A stretch of DNA of 64,000 bases, taken from assembly GCF_900176075.1 (NCBI RefSeq), contig NZ_FWWV01000035.1, positions 62,001 through 126,000 on the forward strand. The letters run 5' to 3'. The position numbers and the translations under genes were made by a program. Below the pieces are notes generated by a model that worked only from the letters and a program-made list of their open reading frames with translations, did not search any database and was not told the origin of the DNA. Shown piece after piece: positions 36,321-45,095 of the stretch. How positions within the stretch are numbered: position 1 is the stretch's first letter; each line of letters opens with the position of its first letter. Origin of the DNA: Pasteurella testudinis DSM 23072. Lineage in GTDB: Bacteria > Pseudomonadota > Gammaproteobacteria > Enterobacterales > Pasteurellaceae.

Positions 36321-36429
36321 AAAAGAGAAAAAAATTTTGCTGCTTAATTTAATCACTAAAGCAGCAAACTTAAATTGTCGGCTATTATTTGCCATTCTGC
36401 GTTTCAGTTCAAAATAAAAATCGTCAAAA

Positions 36430-36445
36430 AGTGACCTGAATCACG
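36430..36445. promoter_or_regulatory. CRP-like site upstream of the fruBKA operon
   Basis: AGTGA-N6-TCACG retains both GTGA/TCAC cores of the CRP box. It overlaps the last codons of the upstream lipoprotein gene and lies about 220 bases before fruB, so its target promoter is uncertain. Confidence 0.4.
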
Positions 36446-36938
36446 TTTTGTTGCTGCTTTGACAGTTTTGTAAGAATAGCTCGCTACCCGCGACCAAATA
36501 CGGATCATTCTCATCACGTAGGCGGTCACGGCGTAAATCGCGCATCGCGTCATAAATTCCTTGTGTCAGGCTCGGTTTGTTGAGTAAAGACCAGCAGTTT
36601 TGGCTCAAACGGGAAAAATTGTTTTGCAGCTCGCCGGCAAACACAATGCCGCTGCGAAACGCATACACATCGCTGTCTTGCAACTGGTTATACAGCTTAT
36701 CGCGAATGTTGGCCACGTTCTCTTTCACATCGCCGCGATACCACGCCTGCACGCCACGGGTGAAATCGTCCACTTCATAATTTTTGCCGACAATCCCTTG
36801 GAAAGACTGCACGGTGGTTTGATAAGCGATAGCGTAGGAGGGTTGATCGCGTTGCGAATCACTCAAATCGATGACCGGTCGGCTGCCGCAAGCGGCTAAG
36901 CATAAAATAAAAGCCGTCGGGATAAGTTTTTTTAACAT
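36441..36938 (-). CDS. Putative lipoprotein of unknown function
   Basis: A 165-residue protein with a lipoprotein signal: a short basic start, a hydrophobic stretch and the lipobox LAAC with Cys17 as the lipidated residue. Residue 18 is Gly, which does not suggest retention in the inner membrane, so an outer-membrane place is likely. The mature part is polar, with NYEVDDFTRGVQAWYRGDV and a C-terminal pair of cysteines far apart. I do not recognise the family beyond a conserved Pasteurellaceae-type protein. It is transcribed toward fruB with a 224-base gap; an own promoter is expected near the uptake signals around 36955. Confidence 0.75.
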   Translation of the reverse strand: MLKKLIPTAFILCLAACGSRPVIDLSDSQRDQPSYAIAYQTTVQSFQGIVGKNYEVDDFTRGVQAWYRGDVKENVANIRDKLYNQLQDSDVYAFRSGIVFAGELQNNFSRLSQNCWSLLNKPSLTQGIYDAMRDLRRDRLRDENDPYLVAGSELFLQNCQSSNKT

Positions 36939-37122
36939 GTTTACTCCTTGTCAGACCGCACTTTGGGATAGATCGCGGTAAAGTGCGCATATTTTATTAC
37001 ATTTTCGCCGGAAAGCCGAATTTCTGTCTTTTTTATGCGCTATTTTTACCGGCATATCTTGCTATTTAAGCGGAAAATCGGTAATTTTCTTCCACTTTTT
37101 TAGTTAACATTTTTAGAACATT

Positions 37123-37665
37123 ATGCATATCACAAACGAAAAACAAGATCGAATCAGAAGAACCTCGATTTTCAGTAAAATTATTTTTGCCAGCCGCTGG
37201 ATTCAGCTGCCGATTTATATCGGTTTGATCGTGGTGCAGATTATTTACGCCTACAAATTCGTCAAATCGTTATGGGAGTTGATTACTAATCTGAATACAT
37301 TGGACGAAAGTGCGATTATGCTGGCGGTGTTGAATCTGATTGATGTGGTGATGATCGCCAACCTGTTGATTATGGTGATTGTCGGCGGCTACGAAACTTT
37401 TGTTTCCAAGCTGAACACCGACGATCACCCCGATCAGCCGGAGTGGCTGAACCATGTCAATGCGTCGGTGTTGAAAGTGAAATTGTCGATGGCGATTATC
37501 AGCATTTCCTCGATTCATATGCTGCAAACCTTTATCAACGTTGCCAACCTGCCGGAAAAGCAGATGATGTGGCAATTGCTGCTGCATTTGGGATTTTTGG
37601 CGTCGGCGTTAGCGATGGCTTACACCGACCGAATCCTGTATGGTACCAGTCATAAAAACCATTAA
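37123..37665 (+). CDS. YqhA / UPF0114 family membrane protein
   Basis: A 180-residue inner-membrane protein of the TIGR00645/UPF0114 family, function unknown. Seen are [53 protein letters not shown] (the best-known family signature), and [20 protein letters not shown], making about four hydrophobic helices. It starts with ATG but no strong ribosome site is visible. It may be co-transcribed with the DMT gene, which starts 21 bases on. Confidence 0.88.
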   Translation: MHITNEKQDRIRRTSIFSKIIFASRWIQLPIYIGLIVVQIIYAYKFVKSLWELITNLNTLDESAIMLAVLNLIDVVMIANLLIMVIVGGYETFVSKLNTDDHPDQPEWLNHVNASVLKVKLSMAIISISSIHMLQTFINVANLPEKQMMWQLLLHLGFLASALAMAYTDRILYGTSHKNH

Positions 37666-37686
37666 TCTGATAAAAGAGCGGTTGCG

Positions 37687-38562
37687 ATGACAAATCTCGG
37701 CAAAGGCGTGCTGGCAATGCTGATTTCGGCACTGGGTTTCACCGTGATGGCGGTGTGCGTAAAATTGGCAGGCGATTTGCCGGTGGTGGAGAAAGCTATT
37801 TTTCGTAATGCAATTGCCGCTTTGCTCAGCGGGTATCTGGTATGGAGAAACCGTACGCTGTTTTTCGGACGACGCAAAAATCGCAAGGCGTTGCTGTTGC
37901 GTTCGATTTTCGGGCTGCTTGGGGTGCTGCTGGGATTTTATTCGATTGATCATCTGTTGCTGAGCGATGCGGATATGATTATGAAACTGTCACCGTTTAT
38001 CTTAATCGGTTTATCGGCGGTTTTTTTGCAGGAGAATGTCAGTGTCCGTCAAATCGCCTTGTGTATCCTCGCATTTATCGGCGTGTTGTTGATTATCCGT
38101 CCCGGGTTAAGTTCGGGCACGCAGCAAACCGCACTTTTTCCTTATCTGATTGCGATCGGCGGTGCGGTGTTTGCCGCCGCCGCTTATCTGATGTTGCGCG
38201 TGCTGGCGCTGAGCACCACGCCGGAATCGCCTTATACCATCGTCTTTTTCTTTTCCTTTTTCTCGACGATTGCGTTGATTCCGCCGCTGATTTGGCAGTT
38301 TGAGCCGATGTCCTTCACCCAGTTCGGCTACTTGCTGTTGTCTGGCGTGATGGCAACCGTCGGGCAATTCGGCATCACGTTGGCATATCGTTACGCCAGC
38401 GCCAAAGAGGTGTCGATTTACTCCTATGCCTCGGTCATTTTCGCTGCATTATTCGGTATTACGCTGTTTGGGCAATTGCCCGATCTGCTCAATTGGCTGG
38501 GTTATCTGCTGATTTTTATCAGCGGTTATCTGATGTTTCTGCTGAACCGCAAAGCGGCATAA
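37687..38562 (+). CDS. DMT superfamily transporter (EamA repeats)
   Basis: A 291-residue membrane protein with ten predicted helices in two EamA repeats. The first, GKGVLAMLISALGFTVMAVCVKLAGDLPVVEKAIFRNAIAAL, is shared with the RarD/S-adenosylmethionine-type branch. The second has YTIVFFFSFFSTIALIP and ISIYSYASVIFAALFGITLFGQLPD-like helices. The substrate is unknown. It differs clearly from the other EamA protein at 19475, so the two are not recent duplicates. Confidence 0.82.
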   Translation: MTNLGKGVLAMLISALGFTVMAVCVKLAGDLPVVEKAIFRNAIAALLSGYLVWRNRTLFFGRRKNRKALLLRSIFGLLGVLLGFYSIDHLLLSDADMIMKLSPFILIGLSAVFLQENVSVRQIALCILAFIGVLLIIRPGLSSGTQQTALFPYLIAIGGAVFAAAAYLMLRVLALSTTPESPYTIVFFFSFFSTIALIPPLIWQFEPMSFTQFGYLLLSGVMATVGQFGITLAYRYASAKEVSIYSYASVIFAALFGITLFGQLPDLLNWLGYLLIFISGYLMFLLNRKAA

Positions 38563-38650
38563 TCGGCAACACCGCACTTTCATTCGTACTGTTTAGCTGA
38601 TAACATTCTGTTAACGTTTTTCTTAATACAGGATAGATAAAGGATAGCCG

Positions 38651-38986
38651 ATGACAACCGAAATCGAAACGGTGACCCCGCAGCAGGCGTGGCAGAAAGT
38701 GCAGGATAAACAGGCGGTATTGCTGGATATCCGCGATCTGAAAAATTTCAGCTACTGCCGCCCGCCGCAGGCATTCCATTTAACCAACCAAAGTTACGGT
38801 CAGTTTTTAGATCGTTACGATTATGATTTTCCGATTTTGGTGATGTGCTATCACGGTATCAGCAGCCTGAACGTGGCGCATTTTTTGGTCGAACAGGGCT
38901 TTGACCACGTTTACAGCGTTCAAGGCGGCTTCGAGGGCTGGGTGCGCGCCGGTTTGCCGAGCGAAAGCGATTTGGACGCCGACTAA
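38651..38986 (+). CDS. glpE: Thiosulfate sulfurtransferase GlpE
   Basis: A 111-residue single-domain rhodanese moving sulfane sulfur from thiosulfate to cyanide or a natural acceptor. The catalytic Cys66 is in the loop MCYHGISS, a hallmark of GlpE, with [13 protein letters not shown] earlier. The final [17 protein letters not shown] completes the fold. In E. coli it is in the glpEGR operon. Here glpG comes next on the same strand but a minus-strand gene is inserted between, and glpR is 11 kb away. Its end overlaps that gene by four bases. Confidence 0.93.
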   Translation: MTTEIETVTPQQAWQKVQDKQAVLLDIRDLKNFSYCRPPQAFHLTNQSYGQFLDRYDYDFPILVMCYHGISSLNVAHFLVEQGFDHVYSVQGGFEGWVRAGLPSESDLDAD

Positions 38987-39297
38987 TGCCAAACACTGCC
39001 GATCAGATACGCCAGTGCGGCGTAAAATGCGATAAACGCCAACACCAACAGGGTCCGTGCGGCTTGCGGCGAGCGGCGGCGTAATTTCGCCAGCAAAAGT
39101 GCGGTACAGAACAACAGCAACGGATAAACCCAAAGTGCGGTTGAAAACCAAAAGACCGCACGGCTGCCCAAATTCGGATTTTCCGCCACCGACGGCGACA
39201 CCAGCAGCGCCAACGGCCATAAAATCGACGGCAGGCAAAATAGCGCCAATGCCCAGCTGAATGCGGAAAAACCGTTTAACGGTTGCGGATTGCCCAT
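38983..39297 (-). CDS. Small membrane protein, DUF5389-like, unknown function
   Basis: A 104-residue protein starting at ATG 39297, chosen because AAGGA is nine bases upstream; a longer frame reaching 39354 lacks a site. Three hydrophobic stretches are visible: [44 protein letters not shown], and [18 protein letters not shown]. It resembles the small DUF5389 proteins of Pasteurellaceae, as far as I can recall. It is squeezed between glpE, with convergent stops overlapping, and glpG, reading divergently. Confidence 0.65.
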   Translation of the reverse strand: MGNPQPLNGFSAFSWALALFCLPSILWPLALLVSPSVAENPNLGSRAVFWFSTALWVYPLLLFCTALLLAKLRRRSPQAARTLLVLAFIAFYAALAYLIGSVWH

Positions 39298-39382
39298 GTT
39301 GAAGTCCTTTTTTATCTCTTTCAATCGACTACGGAAAACGCTAGTATAACCCAACTTTACCGCTTTTCTAACGCCGACGACT

Positions 39383-40228
39383 ATGAAAGTAATTTTAACC
39401 AGTGATCACCCGGAATTGGCGCTGCGCTTTCGTGATTATATCCGCCAACGCTATCAACGCGATCTGCCGCTGTATCAGCAACAAACGCACTATTTCTTCG
39501 CTTTGCCGCAGGACGATCCGCAGTTAACCGCACTTTTAGCGGAAGCGGAGGTTTATCGACGTGATCCGTTTGCGGAAAAATACACCCAAGCCAGCTGGCA
39601 GGACGGGCAAACCTATTCGCTGAAAGGGCGTTTTAACGGCTTTTTACCCAATCCGGCGCAATGGAAAACCGCACTTCGCCGTGCGCCGTTGACCGGCTTG
39701 ATTGGTCTGATCTGCCTGCTGGTTTATCTGTTAAGCCTGAGTGATTATCAAACATCGATCTATTTAACCGCTCATTTCCCCGAAGGCAGTGCACAATATA
39801 CGCAAATTTGGCGCTTTTTCACCCATGCATTGGTGCATTTGTCTTTGCCGCATTTACTGTTTAACCTGACCTACTGGCTGGTTTTCGCTGCCATGATTGA
39901 AAAATATTGCGGCACGTTTAAAGTGTTGCAACTGTTTTTGACGGTTGCGCTGATCAGCGGCGTGGTGCAAAACTTTTTCAGCGGCGCGGCATTTTTCGGG
40001 CTTTCCGGTGTGGTTTACGGGGTGTTGGGTTATGTGTATGTGATGAGTCGCGGCGATTCACACCGGCGTTTCCGCCTGCCGAGCGGTTTTATTTACATGT
40101 TGCTGGTTGGGATTGCCAGCGGCTTCATCGGGCCGTTATTTGACGTGCATTTCGGCAATGCGGCGCATATTTCCGGTTTGGTACTCGGCGCGGCAATCGC
40201 TTGGTTCGACAGTAAAAAATCGAGATAA
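39383..40228 (+). CDS. glpG: Rhomboid intramembrane protease GlpG
   Basis: A 281-residue rhomboid protease cleaving within membrane helices. The N-terminal 90 residues make a soluble domain with ILTSDHPELALRFRDYI. The six-helix core begins near residue 100. The catalytic pair is Ser208 (FFGLSGVVYG) and His262 (GNAAHISGL). The oxyanion His is likely His154 or His157 of HALVHLSLPHLLFNL. Uptake signals are inside the gene. It is separated from glpE by one minus-strand gene. Confidence 0.93.
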   Translation: MKVILTSDHPELALRFRDYIRQRYQRDLPLYQQQTHYFFALPQDDPQLTALLAEAEVYRRDPFAEKYTQASWQDGQTYSLKGRFNGFLPNPAQWKTALRRAPLTGLIGLICLLVYLLSLSDYQTSIYLTAHFPEGSAQYTQIWRFFTHALVHLSLPHLLFNLTYWLVFAAMIEKYCGTFKVLQLFLTVALISGVVQNFFSGAAFFGLSGVVYGVLGYVYVMSRGDSHRRFRLPSGFIYMLLVGIASGFIGPLFDVHFGNAAHISGLVLGAAIAWFDSKKSR

Positions 40229-40336
40229 AAAGTAAAATTCCAGTGTTATGCAGAGCATTTCTGTCTATTTTGCGGTAATATGACCGCCATATTGACCAGC
40301 ATAACGTGAAGTCGCAAACGATATCATTGATTTAAA

Positions 40337-41203
40337 ATGCCTGAAGTATTAACCCGAAAACTGAATGCTTACGCGCGCCTGATGCGCCTTGATCGCCCAA
40401 TCGGTACACTACTGTTGTTATGGCCGACGTTGTGGGCGTTGTTTTTAGCTGCAGGCACGATTCCCGACACGCGCATTTTGCTGATTTTCATCTGCGGCGT
40501 GGTGCTGATGCGTGCCGCCGGCTGTGTGATCAACGACTACGCCGACCGCCATATCGACGGCAACGTCAAGCGCACCGCCCACCGTCCGTTGGCAACCGGC
40601 GAGGTGAGCGAGAAAGAGGCGAAAACCCTGTTTGTGGTGTTGACCGCACTTTCGTTTTTTTTGGTCTTGAATCTCAACGGCTATGCGATTGCGCTCTCGT
40701 TTATCGCGGTCGGGCTGGCGTTCGTCTATCCGTTTATGAAGCGCTACACCCACCTGCCGCAATTTGTGCTGGGGGCGGCGTTCGGTTGGTCGATTCCGAT
40801 GGCATATGCCGCCGTCAGCGCACAGCTGCCGCCGTTGTGCTGGTTGCTGTTTTTGGCAAATCTGCTGTGGACAGTGGCCTACGACACCCAATATGCGATG
40901 GTCGATCGTGACGATGATTTGCGGATCGGTGTGAAATCCACTGCGATTTTGTTTGCGCAATACGATAATAAAATCATTGCGTTGTTGCAATTTGTTGCCC
41001 TGATCCTGTTTTTTGCCATCGGCTATTTGGCGCAGCTGCACCCGGCGTACTACCTTGCGCTTGCCGTGACCGCACTTTGCTTTATCTACCAATGCAAACT
41101 CACCCGCGAGCGCAGCCGCGCAGAGTGTTTTAAAGCCTTTCTCAACAACAACTATTTCGGCATGGGCATTTTTATCGCCATACTGCTGGGCATTTTTTGT
41201 TGA
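40337..41203 (+). CDS. ubiA: 4-Hydroxybenzoate octaprenyltransferase UbiA
   Basis: A 288-residue integral membrane enzyme attaching the polyprenyl tail to 4-hydroxybenzoate in ubiquinone synthesis. The first aspartate-rich motif is NDYADRHID near residue 66; the second is [13 protein letters not shown] near 190-205. Around eight hydrophobic helices are present. [23 protein letters not shown] is a strong family start. No ubiC lies upstream, unlike E. coli. Just before it, GCGGT-N6-ACCGC stands between distant GTTATGC and GCATAAC words, a nested inverted repeat that may be regulatory. Confidence 0.95.
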   Translation: MPEVLTRKLNAYARLMRLDRPIGTLLLLWPTLWALFLAAGTIPDTRILLIFICGVVLMRAAGCVINDYADRHIDGNVKRTAHRPLATGEVSEKEAKTLFVVLTALSFFLVLNLNGYAIALSFIAVGLAFVYPFMKRYTHLPQFVLGAAFGWSIPMAYAAVSAQLPPLCWLLFLANLLWTVAYDTQYAMVDRDDDLRIGVKSTAILFAQYDNKIIALLQFVALILFFAIGYLAQLHPAYYLALAVTALCFIYQCKLTRERSRAECFKAFLNNNYFGMGIFIAILLGIFC

Positions 41204-41215
41204 GTGGCATTTGCG

Positions 41216-42394
41216 TTACTCCTCAATCCGCTGCGGGTATTTCACTTTTTGCAGCAGCACAAATGCCGGCAGCACCAGAAGCGCCATCAGGTAAAACGAC
41301 CAAGCCGGTTCGTAGCGATAAACCACACCGGCGAATAACATGAATAACGCCACGCTTAAACAGCTGCATACCCCGTTGTATAACGCCTGTAACTTGGCGA
41401 TATAGCTGCTCGGACAACCGGCGATATAACGAATGGTGACGAAATGGCACAGGGCGAAGGTGATCCCGTGCAGGGTTTGCAGCAGCAAAAATGGCAGAAA
41501 ATGCTCGGCCAGTCCCATGCCGATCCAACGCAGCACCGCCACCAGTGAGGTGAACATCAACAGGCTGTAGAGCGAACAGTTTTTCAGCAAGCGGCCGGCA
41601 AAGAAAAATACCAATACTTCTGCCGCTACGCTGGTTCCCCACAGCCAGCCGCTGAGCTCGACTCCGATGCCCATTTCCGCCCAATACAGCACGCCGTAGG
41701 CATAATAGGCGGCATGTGCGCCCTGAATCAAGGCAAGCGCGCTTAACAACGCCACAATCTGCCGATTGGCTAAAATGGTTTTATAGCTGACCGTCTGGCG
41801 TGTTGCCGCTTGTTGGGATTGCGGATTAGCGTTCGGATCGCGCGGATAAGGATTCGGCGATAACAGCTGAATCGCGCCGTAGGCCAGCAAAAGTGCGGTC
41901 ACCAGCCAAATCATACTCTGATCACCAAAAATGCCCAAGATATAACCGCCGAGCAAATTGGCGCCGATAAACGCCAGCGAACCGGTCAAACGGGCTTTGC
42001 CGTAATCGAGATTGACCTGTTTCTGCCAGTTGCCCGCCAGCGCATCGGTCAGCGGAATGCCGGCTCCGAACACCGCATTAAACAGCCAGATCAGGGCGAT
42101 CAGCAACCAAGCGACTTCGCTGCTGACCGCAATCGCCAGCACCAATCCCAAACTGCTCCAACTGATCAGGCGCAACATAGAAATCAGCGCCGAAGGCCGC
42201 TTTACCCATTGCGAAAACAACATACTACCGATAAAACGGAACAGAAAAGAGAACGCCACCACGACGCCGATGGTCTCTTCCGAATAGTGGTAGCTTTTCA
42301 GCCAGATCGGCAAAAACGGCAACACTACGCCATAAGCGGCGAAATAGCCGATAAAACTACAGATTAACCAGGCAAAGGGCGAGACTGTACGCAT
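41216..42394 (-). CDS. MFS transporter, HcaT-like
   Basis: A 392-residue protein with twelve hydrophobic segments of the phenylpropionate permease branch of the MFS. The start at ATG 42394 is preferred: GGAG lies upstream, and only one base separates it from the proC stop. Motifs are FIGYFAAYGVVLPFLPIWLKSYHYSEETIGVVVAFSFLFRFIGS at the start and LQTLHGITFALCHFVTIRYIAG later, shared with HcaT. The absence of hca catabolic genes means its substrate need not be phenylpropionate. Confidence 0.83.
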   Translation of the reverse strand: MRTVSPFAWLICSFIGYFAAYGVVLPFLPIWLKSYHYSEETIGVVVAFSFLFRFIGSMLFSQWVKRPSALISMLRLISWSSLGLVLAIAVSSEVAWLLIALIWLFNAVFGAGIPLTDALAGNWQKQVNLDYGKARLTGSLAFIGANLLGGYILGIFGDQSMIWLVTALLLAYGAIQLLSPNPYPRDPNANPQSQQAATRQTVSYKTILANRQIVALLSALALIQGAHAAYYAYGVLYWAEMGIGVELSGWLWGTSVAAEVLVFFFAGRLLKNCSLYSLLMFTSLVAVLRWIGMGLAEHFLPFLLLQTLHGITFALCHFVTIRYIAGCPSSYIAKLQALYNGVCSCLSVALFMLFAGVVYRYEPAWSFYLMALLVLPAFVLLQKVKYPQRIEE

Positions 42395-42395
42395 A

Positions 42396-43211
42396 TTAAA
42401 ATTGACTCTCCATCTCTTGCGCACGCCGAACCGCCGCTTGCATGGCTTGGGCAATAATGGGTTTGATCTGTCGTTGTTCGAAAATCTGCAATGCCGCCGC
42501 CGTCGTACCGCCCTTTGAGGTGACTTGTTCGCGCAGAGTCGCCAGTTCGAGCTGCGGATTTTCGATCACCATTTGTGCCGCACCCAACATCGCTTGCTGA
42601 ATCAGTTGGCGCGCCGTGGTGGCATCCAATCCCATGTTGATTGCCTCCTGCTGCATGGCTTCCAAAAACAGGAAGAAATATGCCGGGCTACTGCCGGAAG
42701 CGGCGATCACGCTATTGATATCGCTTTCTTGTGCCAGCCAACAGATTTTGCCGACCGCACTCATCAAATCGGCGGCAAAAGATTTCTCTTCCGTACCGCA
42801 CTTTGCATTGGCAAACAGCCCTGCCATGCCTGCCGACAACAGCGACGGCGTATTCGGCATTACCCGCACAATCGCTTGCGCGCTAGGCAATAGCGCACTT
42901 AAACGCTGCACCGAAATGCCGGCGGCAATCGAAATCAGCAATTTGCCGCTGAAATCCAAATCGGCGAAATCGGCGCAGGCGGTTGCCATCAACTGCGGTT
43001 TCACCGCCAACACCACCACCTCGGCTTGCTCGGCGGCAAGTCGGTTATCGTTAAAAGTCCGCACGCCCAGCTCGGCCAAGGCGGCTAATTTGGCATTGCT
43101 CGGATTGCTGGCAATCAGGTTTTGCGCCGGATAACCGCTGTGCAATAACCCCGAAATAATCGCACGGGTCATGTTGCCGGCGCCGATAAAGGCGATTAAT
43201 TTTTGCTGCAT
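42396..43211 (-). CDS. proC: Pyrroline-5-carboxylate reductase ProC
   Basis: A 271-residue enzyme reducing pyrroline-5-carboxylate to proline with NAD(P)H, the last step in proline synthesis. The N-terminal Rossmann site IAFIGAGNMTRAIISGLL-like is clear, as are VVLAVKPQ and VRVMPNTPSLLSAGMAGLFAN. The C-terminal SGSSPAYFFLFLEAMQ and EQVTSKGGTTAAALQIFE are the active-site parts. It is followed without gap by the HcaT-like gene, so the two are probably one transcript. Confidence 0.95.
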   Translation of the reverse strand: MQQKLIAFIGAGNMTRAIISGLLHSGYPAQNLIASNPSNAKLAALAELGVRTFNDNRLAAEQAEVVVLAVKPQLMATACADFADLDFSGKLLISIAAGISVQRLSALLPSAQAIVRVMPNTPSLLSAGMAGLFANAKCGTEEKSFAADLMSAVGKICWLAQESDINSVIAASGSSPAYFFLFLEAMQQEAINMGLDATTARQLIQQAMLGAAQMVIENPQLELATLREQVTSKGGTTAAALQIFEQRQIKPIIAQAMQAAVRRAQEMESQF

Positions 43212-43277
43212 AGGTTTTTCCTTAACTCAGGTCTGCTACAATGTGTGCCATTCTAACATAAGCAGAAAGAGAGATTT

Positions 43278-44201
43278 ATGTATTGGTTTAAAAATGTCAT
43301 GGTTTACCGTTTAAGCAAAAAATTGGACTGGTCGAGTCAAACGTTGGACAACAGTTTGGCAAATCACGCGTTTTTTCCCTGCGGTAGCCATGATCAAAGC
43401 AAATTCGGCTGGGCAAAGCCGCTGAACGGTAGCGATTTGCTGCATTTCAGCGTCAACGGACAAAGCCTGCTGGTGGCGCAAAAAGAGGAGAAAATGCTAC
43501 CGGCGCAGGTGATCAAGCAGGAGCTGGAGCAGCGCATTGACAGCGTGCAAGAAAAAGAGCAGCGCAAGCTGAGCAAAGTGGAAAAACAGACCTTGAAAGA
43601 CGATGTGGTGAATGAACTGCTGCCGCGCGCCTTTAGCAAAAAACAGCAAACTGCACTTTGGATTGATTCGGTCAACGACCTGATTTATATCAACGCCGCG
43701 TCGGCAAAACGGGCGGAAGATGCGTTGGCATTGCTGCGCAAATCGCTGGGATCGTTGCCGGTCGTACCGCTAATGTTTGCCAATGATCCGGCGGTGGTGA
43801 TGACCGATTGGATCGCCAACGACAATTTGCCGGCATGGCTGACCGCACTTGGCGAAGCGGAACTGACTTCCACCACCGACGAGGCGGTGATCCGTTGCAA
43901 ACAGCAGGATTTGGAGAGCCAAGAGATGCAAAATCATTTTGCCGTCGGCAAACAGATCACCCGTTTGGCGTTGGAATGGGAAGAGCACCTCAGTTTTATT
44001 TTCGCTCAAGACTGTACTTTGAAGCGGGTGAAGTTCGCCGATAACGTGCGCGAGAAAAATGATGACATTCTGAAGGAAGATTACGCTCAGCGCTTTGATG
44101 CGGATTTTATTTTGATGAGCGGCATTTTGTCGCAATTGAGCGAGCGTTTGTTGGACGTATTCGGTGGTGAATCGGCGTCGCTGGCGGATAAAATTCAGTA
44201 A
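43278..44201 (+). CDS. rdgC: Recombination-associated protein RdgC
   Basis: A 307-residue DNA-binding protein that forms a ring around duplex DNA and restrains RecA-mediated strand exchange. The beginning MYWFKNVMVYRLSKKLDWS and following SCHDQSKFGWAKPL-type segment match RdgC (here GSHDQSKFGWAKPLNG), with LPAQVIKQELEQRI and the late LEWEEHLSFIFAQDCTLKRVKF. Length compares with about 300 in relatives. The ATG of the tiny peptide gene starts one base after its stop. Confidence 0.95.
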   Translation: MYWFKNVMVYRLSKKLDWSSQTLDNSLANHAFFPCGSHDQSKFGWAKPLNGSDLLHFSVNGQSLLVAQKEEKMLPAQVIKQELEQRIDSVQEKEQRKLSKVEKQTLKDDVVNELLPRAFSKKQQTALWIDSVNDLIYINAASAKRAEDALALLRKSLGSLPVVPLMFANDPAVVMTDWIANDNLPAWLTALGEAELTSTTDEAVIRCKQQDLESQEMQNHFAVGKQITRLALEWEEHLSFIFAQDCTLKRVKFADNVREKNDDILKEDYAQRFDADFILMSGILSQLSERLLDVFGGESASLADKIQ

Positions 44202-44202
44202 T

Positions 44203-44277
44203 ATGGCAAAGAAAAACAAGTGTTGTAAAAAATATAAGAAAAAGGGGAAATATTGCAAAGATTGCCCTTTCCGTTAG
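44203..44277 (+). CDS. 24-residue Cys/Lys-rich small protein downstream of rdgC
   Basis: A short frame encodes a peptide opening MAKKNKCCKKYKKK and closing with CKDCPFR. It has four cysteines in CC and CxxC arrangement and about ten lysines. It begins one base behind the rdgC stop, so translational coupling is likely. The high Lys/Cys content and C-x-x-C suggest a metal-knuckle or nucleic-acid-binding peptide. I remember similar small proteins in other gamma-proteobacteria but no assigned function. Because of its length, coding status depends on conservation. Confidence 0.55.
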   Translation: MAKKNKCCKKYKKKGKYCKDCPFR

Positions 44278-44458
44278 CTATACTTTTATTAGGTTTTATT
44301 TGACCGGAAAAATATTCGGCCGGATAAAATCTGATAATAATTTGATCTACATGTGTTTTTTTATAAATGTTTTTAGTTATACTTGTAACGCGTCTGACTT
44401 TTTTGAAAAATATTTGGTGTTTAACGGTGTAACTAACTAAAATTCAAGGACGATTAGC
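44278..44458. other. Promoter-bearing spacer before the DUF2892-like gene
   Basis: A/T-rich spacer. TTGACC at 44300-44305 and GATAAA at 44323-44328, 17 bases apart, are a possible promoter for the small membrane protein gene. No other gene was seen. Confidence 0.35.
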
Positions 44459-44689
44459 GTGGGTTGTTGGCAGCTAGTAAATATCATTCGCGGCGTGTTT
44501 ATTTTACTTTCCTTACTGTTCGGGCTCTCCGCCAGCCCGTTGTTTATCAGTGCGCACTGGCTGTGGATCTGTTTATGGATCGGCATTAATATGCTGACCA
44601 GCGGTCTGACCGGTTTTTGCACTTGCACTTATCTTGCCAGCAAAGTCAGTATGAAACTGCCGAAGTTATCCAGAGATTATTCGAAATAA
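44459..44689 (+). CDS. Small DUF2892-like inner-membrane protein
   Basis: A 76-residue protein with two hydrophobic helices, IIRGVFILLSLLFGLSA and HWLWICLWIGINMLTSGLTGF, then CTCTYLASKVSM. The pattern G-F-C-x-x-x-x-L after the second helix is that of the YgaP-type membrane domain (DUF2892). Here no rhodanese domain is attached. The start is GTG at 44459, with AAGGA 9 bases before. Its role is unknown; relatives often accompany sulfur metabolism. Confidence 0.65.
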   Translation: MGCWQLVNIIRGVFILLSLLFGLSASPLFISAHWLWICLWIGINMLTSGLTGFCTCTYLASKVSMKLPKLSRDYSK

Positions 44690-44744
44690 AATAAGGGGAA
44701 ATTTCCCCACAGGCTATTAACAAAGGTTACTGATTAAGTCACAC

Positions 44745-44768
44745 AGGGGCGGATTATATATCCGCCCG
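44745..44768 (+). repeat. 24-bp palindromic element, left copy flanking the zeta-like module
   Basis: Contains the palindrome GGGCGGAT-N5-ATCCGCCC. The whole 24-bp unit recurs as exact reverse complement at 45692-45715, on the other side of the two-gene module. It can fold as a hairpin and looks like a dispersed REP-type element. Confidence 0.75.
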
Positions 44769-44840
44769 TTTACAAAGTGCGGTATCCATGTAATTAGCGT
44801 GAATCAGTATTTATTCAAAAATTTGGATAAGCTCAGAATA

Positions 44841-44870
44841 CTGACAATGGGCTGTCTTCAGGTATATAAT
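44841..44870 (+). promoter_or_regulatory. Promoter of the zeta-like toxin module
   Basis: CTGACA at 44841-44846 and TATAAT at 44865-44870 with 18 bases between. The predicted transcript would begin about 45 bases ahead of the antitoxin ATG at 44922. This argues for that start and not for in-frame starts upstream. Confidence 0.55.
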
Positions 44871-44921
44871 GAACAACACTCTCATCCATTACTGAACGAT
44901 ATGAGCCATTGGAGAACGCAA

Positions 44922-45095
44922 ATGACAAACCAACAAATTGCCGAACATCAACGCCAGTTGCACATTCAATTTAAGGCGTGGATGGACGATAAGAAAAAGC
45001 GTGAAGTGCTGACGTTTCAACGCGCGAATGGGAATATTGTTCGCCATTATCCTGACGGACGCGAAGAAGTAATTGAATATGCCAAAGCAAAATAA
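44922..45095 (+). CDS. Putative antitoxin of a zeta-like kinase
   Basis: A 57-residue polar protein (TNQQIAEHQRQLHIQF..., ending VIEYAKAK). The ATG at 44922 is preferred over upstream starts since GGAGAA stands six bases away and a promoter lies just before. It is predicted largely helical at the start and hairpin-like at the end (FQRANGNIVRHYPDGREEVIEY). Its stop overlaps the kinase start by 17 bases, as usual in toxin-antitoxin operons. The sequence is not like the epsilon antitoxin I know, so the role comes from position only. Confidence 0.55.
   Translation: MTNQQIAEHQRQLHIQFKAWMDDKKKREVLTFQRANGNIVRHYPDGREEVIEYAKAK

Noticed and set aside
44799-44921. Longer version of the putative antitoxin starting upstream
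   Set aside because: A good promoter overlaps this part and GGAGAA stands before the ATG at 44922, so the upstream codons are most likely not translated.
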